NCBI GenBank assembly: GCA_002389765.1
Contig: DGQM01000022.1
Span: 80,414-91,087, forward strand
Length of the DNA stretch: 10,674 nucleotides
From: Bacteroidetes bacterium UBA4414
GTDB lineage: Bacteria > Bacteroidota > Bacteroidia > Chitinophagales > Chitinophagaceae
Direction of reading: 5' to 3'
Under the pieces are notes generated by a model that was not told the DNA's origin, searched no databases, and saw only the letters and a program-made list of their open reading frames with translations. Both the position numbers and the translations under genes were made by a program. Shown piece after piece: positions 1-7,322 of this stretch. Each line of letters opens with the position of its first letter. Position 1 is the stretch's first letter.

Positions 1-641
1 ACATCGCCACCAGTTAATACAGCGTTAAAATCAGGGTATTGCGAAGCATATTCGCTTAATATTCCATCAATTTCAGCAGCCATTCCATATACAGCACCAC
101 TGCGCATACAAGTTTCTGTATCATAACCTAAAAGCAACAAGTCTCCCTCTGCTTTAACATCAGGCAGTTTGCTGGTAAAGTGATGCATAGCCTGCAGACG
201 CATACGTAATCCCGGAGATATGGCACCACCACGGAATGCCTTATTCTTTTGTACAAAATTGTAGGTTATACAAGTACCCAGACATATTACAAGATTATTT
301 TTATCCGGATTGGCAAAATATGCTGCTACTGCCATAGCTACTCTGTCCGCACCCAATGTACCGGGAGAACTGTAAGCATTCATAATGGGTACAGGTGTAT
401 TGTTGTTCATAATAACAACAGCACGCATATTTTCCTTCAGGAATGGTTCTATTGCTACAGAGTTTTCTGTAACAGAACAGAGAATACCTTTTGCCGGTTT
501 ATATTCAGCAAATACTTCCGTAAGGCCTTCACGAATACCGTCTTCGCTAAAGACCTTCATATCGATAAGTTGATCTTCGTTATTGAAAATAGCGACCTTG
601 ATCCTGGTGTTACCCCAATCGATACAGAGATTTGCAGACAT
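1..641 (-). CDS. coaX: Type III pantothenate kinase (CoaX), 3' end cut by window edge
   Basis: ATP-dependent phosphorylation of pantothenate, the first committed step of coenzyme A synthesis, in the cytoplasm. The frame opens at the ATG whose complement lies at 639-641 and stays open to base 1, giving about 213 residues of a family usually 240-260 long, so only the C-terminus is missing. Visible ASKHA-fold motifs are the N-terminal phosphate loop DWGNT (residues 8-12), GADR (97-100) with the expected catalytic Asp99, GTCITYN (122-128) and GGAISPGLRMR (138-148). Two positions often acidic in the family differ: Cys120 precedes LGTC, and Asn128 follows ITY. I think this is a lineage variant rather than loss of function. 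It lies 89 nt downstream of the LON-domain gene on the same strand and may be co-transcribed or have its own promoter in that AT-rich gap. Family assignment is strong. Confidence 0.93.
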   Translation of the reverse strand, partial: MSANLCIDWGNTRIKVAIFNNEDQLIDMKVFSEDGIREGLTEVFAEYKPAKGILCSVTENSVAIEPFLKENMRAVVIMNNNTPVPIMNAYSSPGTLGADRVAMAVAAYFANPDKNNLVICLGTCITYNFVQKNKAFRGGAISPGLRMRLQAMHHFTSKLPDVKAEGDLLLLGYDTETCMRSGAVYGMAAEIDGILSEYASQYPDFNAVLTGGD

Positions 642-730
642 AAGCTAGTTGTTTTATTAAAAGGATAACCAAAATAGTAAAAACAATCAAAAAAACCACC
701 CTCTTCAGGAAATAAAAATATATTATCTTT

Positions 731-1375
731 TTACAAATTGAGGTCTCCGGTAGTAAGATCACGGAAATGACCATTTCGTTGAATCCTTGCTTTCATAGCT
801 TCCAATTCCTGTATTGTCGGGATTATCTCTTTCAGGTGTCTGCGTATGTATTCAAGCCTTTGCAACTCGTTGAACAGTTGCAGCATCTCATATTCCTGCT
901 CTTTCGAGAAGCCTACCAAATGTCCTATTTCGTAAGAAATCATAGAAGTCTTATCAACCGGAAATTTATGCTCCAGATTCAAAAGAGCATACAAGCGCTT
1001 TACTTCATTCAGCAGCAGGGTTGATATTTGTGTGTCGCCCTTTTCCATCACATTATCAGGATAGGTAACAATGGCGCCGCTAAAAAGCTTTTCGGGAATT
1101 TCCTTCACAAACTCCAACGTCTTGAATACGCTCACCCCTTTGGTTCGAATATCCATTTCGCCATTATCATACACTTTTACCACTTCTGTTATCTCCATCA
1201 GCGTGCCATATTCCGCAGGCTTTTTGTCAAAAACTGGCGGTAACCCAAATAGCTTTTTGTTGGCTACACACTCTTGTATCATCTGTTTGTAGCGCGGCTC
1301 AAAAATGTGCAGATTTAGTTTCTCTTCGGGAAAAACAACAATATCTAAAGGAAATACGGGTATAAAATTAGTCAT
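731..1375 (-). CDS. Stand-alone LON peptidase substrate-binding domain protein
   Basis: A 214-residue cytoplasmic protein resembling the N-terminal substrate-binding domain of Lon protease (PF02190 type), with no AAA+ ATPase or Ser-Lys protease domain. The diagnostic start is visible: FPLDIVVFP (residues 9-17), then a conserved LHIFEPRY segment (22-29). The second half is a helical segment rich in Leu, Glu and Arg, as in the Lon N-domain bundle. Such single-domain proteins are common in Bacteroidota and cyanobacteria, and their role is not settled; binding of unfolded or specific client proteins is inferred from Lon. The ATG lies inside the end of the upstream membrane-protein gene (shared ATGACTAA, 1368-1375) with no clear Shine-Dalgarno, so translational coupling is likely. 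The function is not known; the domain call is confident. Confidence 0.9.
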   Translation of the reverse strand: MTNFIPVFPLDIVVFPEEKLNLHIFEPRYKQMIQECVANKKLFGLPPVFDKKPAEYGTLMEITEVVKVYDNGEMDIRTKGVSVFKTLEFVKEIPEKLFSGAIVTYPDNVMEKGDTQISTLLLNEVKRLYALLNLEHKFPVDKTSMISYEIGHLVGFSKEQEYEMLQLFNELQRLEYIRRHLKEIIPTIQELEAMKARIQRNGHFRDLTTGDLNL

Positions 1376-2615
1376 GTGTCAATCTGTTTTCCTGTGTACG
1401 AAGGGCATGTTTTTGCCACAGCAGGAAGAACAAATATACAAATACACCGAATTGCACTTCAAAAACAGGCTCAATTAATAGTGTAAGTGCAAGTGAAAGC
1501 CAAGTAATAAACATATAGAATGTTCGTCCGGTATCCTTCAGCCAAGCTAATGGCATCAATACCCATATCAGAAACAGGATAAGTGCCAGGACACCTGCTG
1601 CCAACATCACGATAAAAAACTGGTTGTGTGGCAATAGCCTGTATTCTTCGGGCACATCCGGGTACATGGTTTTGTAACCATCTATCATTTCCGTATACAT
1701 ATCGCCACTACCAACACCCAATACAGGATGCTTAGCAATCTTGGCACCTGCTATACGGTAAGATATGAGCCTGCCCATATCACTGTAATCAGACTTTACT
1801 TCTCCCCTGTTATAACGTTGTATTGTTTCCTTTATATACCATACCCGTTTTTCAAGCGTTGGTATGTAATTAACAGCCAGCAAAGTTGCCAACAGTAAGC
1901 CTGCTAACATCCCCAAACCAACGATGGCTTTCTTTCTAATAACATATCTTATTATCCAGCAAACAACAAATAGATACCATAAAGCTAACCCTGTACGAGC
2001 CGCCAAAATGTGCAAGTAAATACTCATTACCACTACAGCAAACCCCATAAACCAACGCTGCCAGCGGGCATTGAGCATTGGCCAAGCATATATTGCCCAG
2101 ATAATGAACAGTACTACAGACAAACTGAAACGTATATGGTCGCACTCTGCAGGTGTGGGCAATACGTGCGAGTACACATACTGCTCTGTATAATATGCAG
2201 GGTCTTTGATAAAGAATTGCAGGCTGTATGCTACCCCGAACAGCATAATAGCAGTAGCCAAGAGCGTAAATACCCTTAACTGTTTGACTGTAAACGCAGG
2301 CAGCAAGGCAAAAGCTAATGGCAATAACAACACAGGGGCTTTTACGGTGTAGTGATGTTCCCATGCAAATTTATCGTCTGACCACAGATAAGAAATGGCA
2401 TACATGGTAACCCAAGCAACCCCCACCATCCAGAACTTCTCCTTAAACCAACGCTTGGGGTGCACATTCCACAGGCTATTGACCCCAAAAGCAAAAACAA
2501 AGAACGACAACCAAGCCCTTTCCAACAGGAAGCCGGCAAGCATGCCGAGTGCCAACACGACTGCAATATTGGTTTTTGATAAAAGTTTTTGCTTAAGAGG
2601 ATTATTTTTGTCCAT
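1368..2615 (-). CDS. O-antigen ligase / Wzy-polymerase family membrane protein
   Basis: A 415-residue integral inner-membrane protein with about ten or more hydrophobic segments, fitting the O-antigen ligase/polymerase superfamily (PF04932, Wzy_C). The signature region is present: ARTG (residues 206-209) at a membrane boundary, a large periplasmic loop of about 250-330 with HPVLGVGSGD (296-305), and PHNQF (329-333) just before the next membrane segment. The loop His (His330) matches the position proposed to be catalytic in WaaL ligases. The protein would join polymerised glycans to a lipid or protein acceptor, or polymerise repeat units; sequence alone cannot choose between these. I start it at the ATG complementary to 2613-2615; a TTG lies one codon further upstream but is less likely. 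It is divergent from meaB, with 45 nt between the start codons, and overlaps the LON-domain gene. The WecA-like gene at 4852 may feed the same pathway. Confidence 0.85.
   Translation of the reverse strand: MDKNNPLKQKLLSKTNIAVVLALGMLAGFLLERAWLSFFVFAFGVNSLWNVHPKRWFKEKFWMVGVAWVTMYAISYLWSDDKFAWEHHYTVKAPVLLLPLAFALLPAFTVKQLRVFTLLATAIMLFGVAYSLQFFIKDPAYYTEQYVYSHVLPTPAECDHIRFSLSVVLFIIWAIYAWPMLNARWQRWFMGFAVVVMSIYLHILAARTGLALWYLFVVCWIIRYVIRKKAIVGLGMLAGLLLATLLAVNYIPTLEKRVWYIKETIQRYNRGEVKSDYSDMGRLISYRIAGAKIAKHPVLGVGSGDMYTEMIDGYKTMYPDVPEEYRLLPHNQFFIVMLAAGVLALILFLIWVLMPLAWLKDTGRTFYMFITWLSLALTLLIEPVFEVQFGVFVYLFFLLWQKHALRTQENRLTHD
2603..2610 (+). promoter_or_regulatory. Possible Bacteroidota -7 element for meaB
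   Basis: TATTTTTG exactly fits the Bacteroidota -7 consensus TAnnTTTG. It lies inside the 5' end of the divergent membrane-protein gene and would give a leader of roughly 40 nt before the GTG at 2661. No TTTG is found about 19 nt upstream; the nearest TTG motifs are 11 and 24 nt away. In an AT-rich sequence the match could be chance. Confidence 0.28.
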
Positions 2616-2660
2616 CAATGGGTAATATACTTACTCTATAACGATTGTAAATCATTTTTA

Positions 2661-3584
2661 GTGCAGGACAAGATAATACAACTTCTGGCAGAGATACAAG
2701 CAGGCAGTTTCAGAGCACTGGCAAGAGGCATTACCATGGCAGAAAACGATTTGCCGGGTTATGAATCTATGCTGCATAAGTTGAAGAATACTGATACTGC
2801 AAGGGTTGTGGGTATTACAGGCCCTCCGGGTGCAGGCAAAAGCACATTGGTCAATGCACTACTGCACCACTGGATAAACACAGGAAAGAAAATAGCTGTA
2901 ATAGCTGTAGACCCCTCTTCACCATTCAACTACGGTGCTTTGTTGGGCGACCGTATCCGCATGGCAGATTTTTACAATCACCCTTCAGTGTACATCCGTT
3001 CATTAGCTACACGTGGTGCACTGGGCGGACTACATGCTAAAATCATTGAGATAACCGATGTAGTAAAACAAGGACCATTTGACTATATACTGGTAGAAAC
3101 CGTAGGTGTGGGGCAAAGCGAAGTGGAAATAGCGGGGCTTGCAGACTGTACTATCGTAGCACTGGTACCTGAAGCAGGCGATGAGGTGCAAACATTGAAG
3201 GCAGGCATTATGGAGATTGCCAACATATTTGTGGTAAACAAAGCAGACAGGGACAACGCAGATACGCTGTATCGCAACCTGCGCATACTTGCTCACGAAA
3301 AAGCAAACGGACAGGAAGAAACACCCGTTATTAAAACCATAGCCACTCAAAAAGACGGAGTTGCTGAACTGGCAAATACTATTGAAAGCTACCTGAAAAC
3401 ACATAACAGCCTCCCCGAAAAGAAACTACAGTTATTAACAGAGAAGTGCTGGCAACTCATTCAGCATCAAAAAATGAAGGGCTACAGTAAGGTAAAACTA
3501 TTGCAGGGCTTGAAGGAAGCTGTGAATACGCCTGACTTTAACTTATACCAGTACACTAGTAAGCTTGTGGAAAACAACGCTTAA
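2661..3584 (+). CDS. meaB: MeaB/MMAA-type GTPase, chaperone of methylmalonyl-CoA mutase
   Basis: A G3E-family P-loop GTPase (MeaB; MMAA in humans, formerly ArgK) that gates cofactor loading and protects adenosylcobalamin-dependent methylmalonyl-CoA mutase. Counting from GTG 2661 (307 aa) the motifs are GITGPPGAGKST Walker A (51-62), AVDPSS (82-87) with the ALLGDRIRM switch region after it, ETVGVGQSE (146-154) covering Walker B and the switch that contacts the mutase, and NKAD (193-196) for guanine specificity. The C-terminal helices (about 250-307) match the dimerisation part of the family. The start is a judgement: the frame is open back to a TTG at 2589, but that would overlap the divergent gene and add 24 residues unlike the family. 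GTG 2661, followed by QDKIIQLLAEIQAG, starts where MeaB proteins usually do. No mutase gene is adjacent, so its partner must lie elsewhere. Family very sure; start moderately sure. Confidence 0.92.
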   Translation: MQDKIIQLLAEIQAGSFRALARGITMAENDLPGYESMLHKLKNTDTARVVGITGPPGAGKSTLVNALLHHWINTGKKIAVIAVDPSSPFNYGALLGDRIRMADFYNHPSVYIRSLATRGALGGLHAKIIEITDVVKQGPFDYILVETVGVGQSEVEIAGLADCTIVALVPEAGDEVQTLKAGIMEIANIFVVNKADRDNADTLYRNLRILAHEKANGQEETPVIKTIATQKDGVAELANTIESYLKTHNSLPEKKLQLLTEKCWQLIQHQKMKGYSKVKLLQGLKEAVNTPDFNLYQYTSKLVENNA

Positions 3585-3661
3585 TATCCCCGATTTGCTT
3601 TCTTATATTTACACTAAGCAATCATTGTGTTTACTACAATCGAGAGGATAACGAACAAGCC

Positions 3662-4747
3662 ATGCTGGTTGATATAATAGCAGGAAACAGACCCGACATA
3701 CTGAGATTAGCGTCTGTACTGGAAGCTATTCAAAATGAGCAGAAAAAAGGAACCCGAATCGGATACCGTTTTATATATACCGGTAACGATATCGACATCA
3801 ACCTTGACAGGGATCTTTTTGAGCAATTGCACATCAGCCGCCCCAATCTTTACTTGGATATACCCGAGGGCAATGAAAGCCTGCAAATGGCTACAGCCAT
3901 AAACAGATATACTAAAGTACTTGGCAATAACAAACCGGACTTAGTATTATTGACAGGCAAAACTGCTACAACCACAGGTTGTGCTATTGCTGCACGCAAA
4001 CTGCCTGATATAAAGCTTGCTATCGTTAATGCAGGTGTAAGGACTGACAGCAGAGAATTCAGTGCAGAAACAAACAGAATACTGGCAGAGGCTATAGCTG
4101 ATTTTTATTTTACATCATCTCAGATAGCCAATAATAATCTGCTGTATGTGGGTGTACCTAATGAAAACATCTTCTTTACAGGCAATACGTTTATAGACAG
4201 TGTGTACAAAGTAAAAAAGCAATACACAACACCTGAGCTTTGGCAAACACTAAACCTGCAAAACCAAGGCTATGCAGTATTGATATTGAACAAACCATAC
4301 AATATAGGCTACCCTGCCAATCTGAAAAACCTGCTTGTAACAGGGTTGAAGCAACTAAAAAACACACCAATCATAATGGTGGTAAATAGTGAAACAGAGA
4401 AAGTTCTACAAAAGCTGTCTATTCAGGCACATAATTTGCATATAGTGAAGCGATTGGGCTTCAGGCAATTAGGATATCTGTTGCAACATGCACGTATGGT
4501 AATAACAGATAGTACTACTATACAGGAACAGTGTGCTGTACTAACCACACCTACCCTCACGTTATATCCTTATTGCGAATGCCCCGAAACAATTGAATCA
4601 GGGACAAATAATATGGCAGGCACAGAACTGTTTGATATTGAAAATGCTATAGGCGATATGTTGAAAACCAAGCCTAAAGGAAACATACCTTATCTATGGG
4701 ATGGGAAAGCTGCAGAACGCATCATTTCAGTATTGAAAAGAATGTAG
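3662..4747 (+). CDS. UDP-GlcNAc 2-epimerase (WecB)-fold protein, catalytic residues apparently lost
   Basis: A 361-residue cytoplasmic protein with the two-Rossmann-domain fold of non-hydrolysing UDP-N-acetylglucosamine 2-epimerases (PF02350; UDP-GlcNAc to UDP-ManNAc). Family landmarks align end to end: GNRPD (8-12), LTGKTATTT (97-105), VNAGVRT (122-128), AETNR (135-139), FFTGNTFID (171-179), TDSTTIQEQ (282-290) and ECPETIESGT (306-315). The UDP-binding framework is largely kept: Arg10, Ser284 and the Glu of IQEQ. Against E. coli WecB recalled from memory, the catalytic Asp of GDTTTT is Lys100, the Glu of VEAGLRT is Asn123, the first Glu of PEEANR is Ala135, and the His of TGHRRE is Lys211. 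It is therefore probably not an active epimerase; a binding, regulatory or altered-activity role is inference. It follows meaB by 77 nt and precedes the WecA-like gene by 104 nt on the same strand. Start ATG 3662 has a purine-rich GAGAGGA 13 nt upstream. Confidence 0.8.
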   Translation: MLVDIIAGNRPDILRLASVLEAIQNEQKKGTRIGYRFIYTGNDIDINLDRDLFEQLHISRPNLYLDIPEGNESLQMATAINRYTKVLGNNKPDLVLLTGKTATTTGCAIAARKLPDIKLAIVNAGVRTDSREFSAETNRILAEAIADFYFTSSQIANNNLLYVGVPNENIFFTGNTFIDSVYKVKKQYTTPELWQTLNLQNQGYAVLILNKPYNIGYPANLKNLLVTGLKQLKNTPIIMVVNSETEKVLQKLSIQAHNLHIVKRLGFRQLGYLLQHARMVITDSTTIQEQCAVLTTPTLTLYPYCECPETIESGTNNMAGTELFDIENAIGDMLKTKPKGNIPYLWDGKAAERIISVLKRM

Positions 4748-4770
4748 CCCACATATATTAAAAATAAACA

Positions 4771-4835
4771 AATTGTTAATAGCGTAATAAAAGGTTAATA
4801 TTAAGTATTAAGTTCTCAACTTAGCTTTAACAATT
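4771..4835. promoter_or_regulatory. AT-rich gap with inverted repeats ahead of the WecA-like gene; possible promoter/operator
   Basis: The 104-nt gap at 4748-4851 is very AT-rich. It holds a perfect 9-nt inverted repeat, AATTGTTAA (4771-4779) and TTAACAATT (4827-4835), and between the arms a 10-nt palindrome TTAATATTAA (4795-4804) followed by a repeated TATTAAG. A TTG at 4773-4775 about 20 nt before TAATATTA is a weak fit to a Bacteroidota promoter. Separation of the arms argues against a terminator hairpin, as no T-run follows. Regulatory use is inference. Confidence 0.25.
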
Positions 4836-4851
4836 GTAAGAAGAAACATCA

Positions 4852-6003
4852 ATGCCTCAACTGCCGCCACATCTTATATATCTGCTCACCTTCATGGGTG
4901 CGCTTGTAATAAGTCTGGTGTCTATACCTCAGATAATGCTGATTTCAGCAAAAAAGCGCTTGTTCGATGTACCCGACAATGATCGCAAAATACACCTGAG
5001 GATAGTGCCCAACTTAGGCGGTGTGGCTATTTTCTTTGCTTTTATTACTACATGCTCCCTATTTCTCAATCCAGATAGCTTTAGTAATTGGAATTATATT
5101 ATTGCCTCGTCACTCATACTATTCCTTACGGGTATTATGGATGACCTGATTGCCCTGAGCCCGTCTAAGAAATTCTTTGCACAGTTTATAGCTGCCTCTA
5201 TTACAGTTTGTATAGCAGATATTCGCCTTACATCGTTACACGGAATATTTGGCGTGTATGACCTTACCTATTGGTACAGTATCATATTCAGTGTAGTAGG
5301 CATCATATTCGTTATCAATGCCTTCAACTTAATTGATGGTATAGATGGTCTTGCAGGCTCTATTGGCGTACTATGCTCTTTCTGTCTGGGTGTTTTACTG
5401 GCAGTATCGGGCAATCCGGGTGGTGCGAGTATGGCATTCAGTTTGATGGGAGCAATAGCTGGCTTCCTGAGGTTCAACACCTCACCAGCCCGCATATTCA
5501 TGGGTGATACAGGGGCATTGCAGATAGGCTATATCATATCTGTACTATGTATACTGTTTGTAAACTCATTTAACGGACATGGGGCTGTAAGCGACTTGAT
5601 TCATAATGCAGGTGGCGCGCTTACTGTTGGCTTATCTATTCTGTTTGTGCCAGTGTTCGATTCATTCCGTGTATTTACTACCAGGCTGATGCGAGGTGTA
5701 TCTCCTTTCAAAGCAGATCGCACACACCTACATCACTACCTGTTGGATCTTGGCTTTACACATTCTATGACGGTAACTATACTGATACTGTCTAATGTTT
5801 TGATAATAACTGTAGCGCTGATACTGCAAGACTTCAACCCCAATCTTGGCATGTTGGGTATTGTTGTACTTTCTATGGGGCTATATGCGGTTCTTTACTT
5901 CATGCGCAAAAAACGTATGGAAAGCATTAACCTGCTGAAAGAAAAATCAAAACCAGCCATAGGTAACAGCAAAGTATCTGCTACCGGCATTTATCACAAT
6001 TAA
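4852..6003 (+). CDS. WecA/MraY-family polyprenyl-phosphate sugar-1-phosphate transferase
   Basis: An integral membrane enzyme that moves a sugar-1-phosphate, probably an N-acetylhexosamine, from a UDP-sugar to undecaprenyl phosphate, starting O-antigen, capsule or similar glycans (PF00953, PNPT family). In 383 residues with about ten or eleven membrane segments, the motifs are the Mg-binding pair D97-D98 in GIMDDLIAL, NAFNLIDGIDGLAG (156-169), RIFMGDTGA (214-222), PVFDSFRV with Asp270, and THLHH (291-295), the His motif of WecA-like rather than MraY enzymes. The basic tail, about residues 350-383, is probably cytoplasmic. Start ATG 4852 has a purine-rich AAGAAGAAAC just upstream, and the N-terminus leads directly into the first membrane helix. 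It ends 6 nt before the convergent secreted-protein gene. It is called wecA-like because the true sugar donor cannot be read from sequence; MraY is unlikely since this is not a cell-division/peptidoglycan cluster. Confidence 0.9.
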   Translation: MPQLPPHLIYLLTFMGALVISLVSIPQIMLISAKKRLFDVPDNDRKIHLRIVPNLGGVAIFFAFITTCSLFLNPDSFSNWNYIIASSLILFLTGIMDDLIALSPSKKFFAQFIAASITVCIADIRLTSLHGIFGVYDLTYWYSIIFSVVGIIFVINAFNLIDGIDGLAGSIGVLCSFCLGVLLAVSGNPGGASMAFSLMGAIAGFLRFNTSPARIFMGDTGALQIGYIISVLCILFVNSFNGHGAVSDLIHNAGGALTVGLSILFVPVFDSFRVFTTRLMRGVSPFKADRTHLHHYLLDLGFTHSMTVTILILSNVLIITVALILQDFNPNLGMLGIVVLSMGLYAVLYFMRKKRMESINLLKEKSKPAIGNSKVSATGIYHN

Positions 6004-6009
6004 TACTGA

Positions 6010-7314
6010 TTATTGCTCTACTGTGTATGAACTGCTTTGATAGCGGTAGAGAACGATGTGTTTATTTTCCTGATACAACACTTTATCGTTTCTGTCTTTC
6101 TTCAATTTGATATCAAAACGAGTGAAGGGAGCAGCAGCGTTATCGCTGAACTTCTCATTAAATATGGTACCGTATTTGTACAGCATATACGCATACCAGT
6201 ACATGGTTTCATAACCACGATATACCATATCCCCAGGTTTAGAACCCCCTGCATCTTTCTTATAGTTAGCGGCAATGGCTTGTCCTATGGCTGTAGACAT
6301 ATCAAAATAATACGGCGCTGTAATGTATACTGCCACGTTCGGGAATGCATCTGCTTTCTTTAACGCACTCATACCCTTCCATGATGGCATACCATATACT
6401 TCAAAGTCGTATTCAGGAAACATTGTATAAAGCTGTGACAGCAGATTTTCGGCATAAGAGGCATCTAATATCGCAGCTACTATTACGTTTTTACGTGTGC
6501 TGTCAAATAATGGTTGCAGCTTTTCTTTAGATGGCAGAGTGTTGCACAAAACTTTCTTCACAGCACCATCGGTAAAGTTGAGATACGCAACGGCACTACT
6601 ATCTACAGAAACCGAAGTACGCGTAAGCAATACAGGTGTAATGTTTTTGTATTCGACTGCTACCTTTTGAGCAATCCACTCACAATGCGTCTGCAGTGCG
6701 GGCTGCAACAATATGAAGTAAGGATTATTCTTCACACCGGCATCAGAAGGCGAAAGAGCAGATATGAAGTTGATTTTCTTTTTAGCGGCAAAGTCTGCCA
6801 ATGCAGGAACCAATGTCGTATTGACAGCACCAATTATCAGATCTGAAGAATCGAGTTTATTAGCAGCAATCAATGCAGTTGGTGCTTCATTAGGAGACGT
6901 TACATCGTGTACGTACACGTCCATGGTATAGCCACGATGGTCTAATATATCAACCGCTAGCTTTACACCTTCATAAAAATCCAGACCTGCTGTAGCTTTT
7001 TCAGGCAACTTACCTTTGTAGGCAGGCTTCCCATCTTTTACCAGTTCATCCAGATATAGATGTGCAAACACATCTACCCTATATACCGGTTTCATTTTAG
7101 TTTCAGGGTAATCAGGGTCTTTCTTTTTAGCTACGGTTGCAGGTTTGGGTTTTGTAACAGGCTTTTTCTTTACAACAGGTGCAGGTGTTTCAGTCTTTTT
7201 CGCAGGCTTTTTTTCACCTCCGAACAAACGCCTGAAAAATTGCGCATCTGCATGACCGGATGTACCAATCAACAGAAGCGCAATTAATAATAACCTGTTT
7301 ACTGAATAATGCAT
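6010..7314 (-). CDS. Secreted periplasmic-binding-protein (type 1 fold) protein downstream of guaA
   Basis: A 434-residue exported protein. The N-terminus has a clear Sec signal: basic MHYSVNR, a hydrophobic core LLLIALLLIG (8-17), and an ADA|Q cleavage site after residue 24, with no lipobox Cys. A Lys/Pro/Ala/Thr-rich flexible linker (about 34-73) follows, then a domain from about 77 resembling the Leu/Ile/Val-binding, type 1 periplasmic binding fold: DFYEGVKLAVDIL (112-124), DLIIGAVNT (158-166) and a second lobe with FTRFDIKLKKDRN near the end. No permease or ABC ATPase is nearby, so it may be an envelope sensor or scaffold rather than a transport receptor; the ligand is unknown. The start is ATG 7314; a GTG 18 nt upstream would overlap the guaA stop and spoil the signal peptide. 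It begins 8 nt after guaA ends, so the two are almost surely co-transcribed. Confidence 0.75.
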   Translation of the reverse strand: MHYSVNRLLLIALLLIGTSGHADAQFFRRLFGGEKKPAKKTETPAPVVKKKPVTKPKPATVAKKKDPDYPETKMKPVYRVDVFAHLYLDELVKDGKPAYKGKLPEKATAGLDFYEGVKLAVDILDHRGYTMDVYVHDVTSPNEAPTALIAANKLDSSDLIIGAVNTTLVPALADFAAKKKINFISALSPSDAGVKNNPYFILLQPALQTHCEWIAQKVAVEYKNITPVLLTRTSVSVDSSAVAYLNFTDGAVKKVLCNTLPSKEKLQPLFDSTRKNVIVAAILDASYAENLLSQLYTMFPEYDFEVYGMPSWKGMSALKKADAFPNVAVYITAPYYFDMSTAIGQAIAANYKKDAGGSKPGDMVYRGYETMYWYAYMLYKYGTIFNEKFSDNAAAPFTRFDIKLKKDRNDKVLYQENKHIVLYRYQSSSYTVEQ

Positions 7315-7322
7315 ATACAATC

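Noticed and set aside
249..668. A plus-strand open frame of 139 codons at the left end
   Set aside because: It lies opposite coaX, which has clear family motifs; its translation is Cys/Tyr-rich and resembles no family, so it is a shadow frame.
642..730. Promoter for coaX in the 89-nt gap
   Set aside because: The best -7 candidate (TACTATTTTG on the minus strand) has two extra bases relative to TAnnTTTG and no properly spaced -33 motif; co-transcription from upstream is equally likely.
2589..2660. Upstream extension of meaB to a TTG start
   Set aside because: It would overlap the divergent membrane-protein gene and add residues with no family resemblance; GTG 2661 fits the normal MeaB N-terminus.
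3592..3623. Imperfect hairpin GATTTGCTT / AAGCAATC after meaB as a terminator
   Set aside because: It has a bulged 8-bp stem with a loop of about 15 nt, low GC and no T-run; too weak to call.
5268..5501. Minus-strand open frame within the WecA-like gene
   Set aside because: It is opposite the conserved NAFNLIDGIDG and GDTGA motif region and has no family features.
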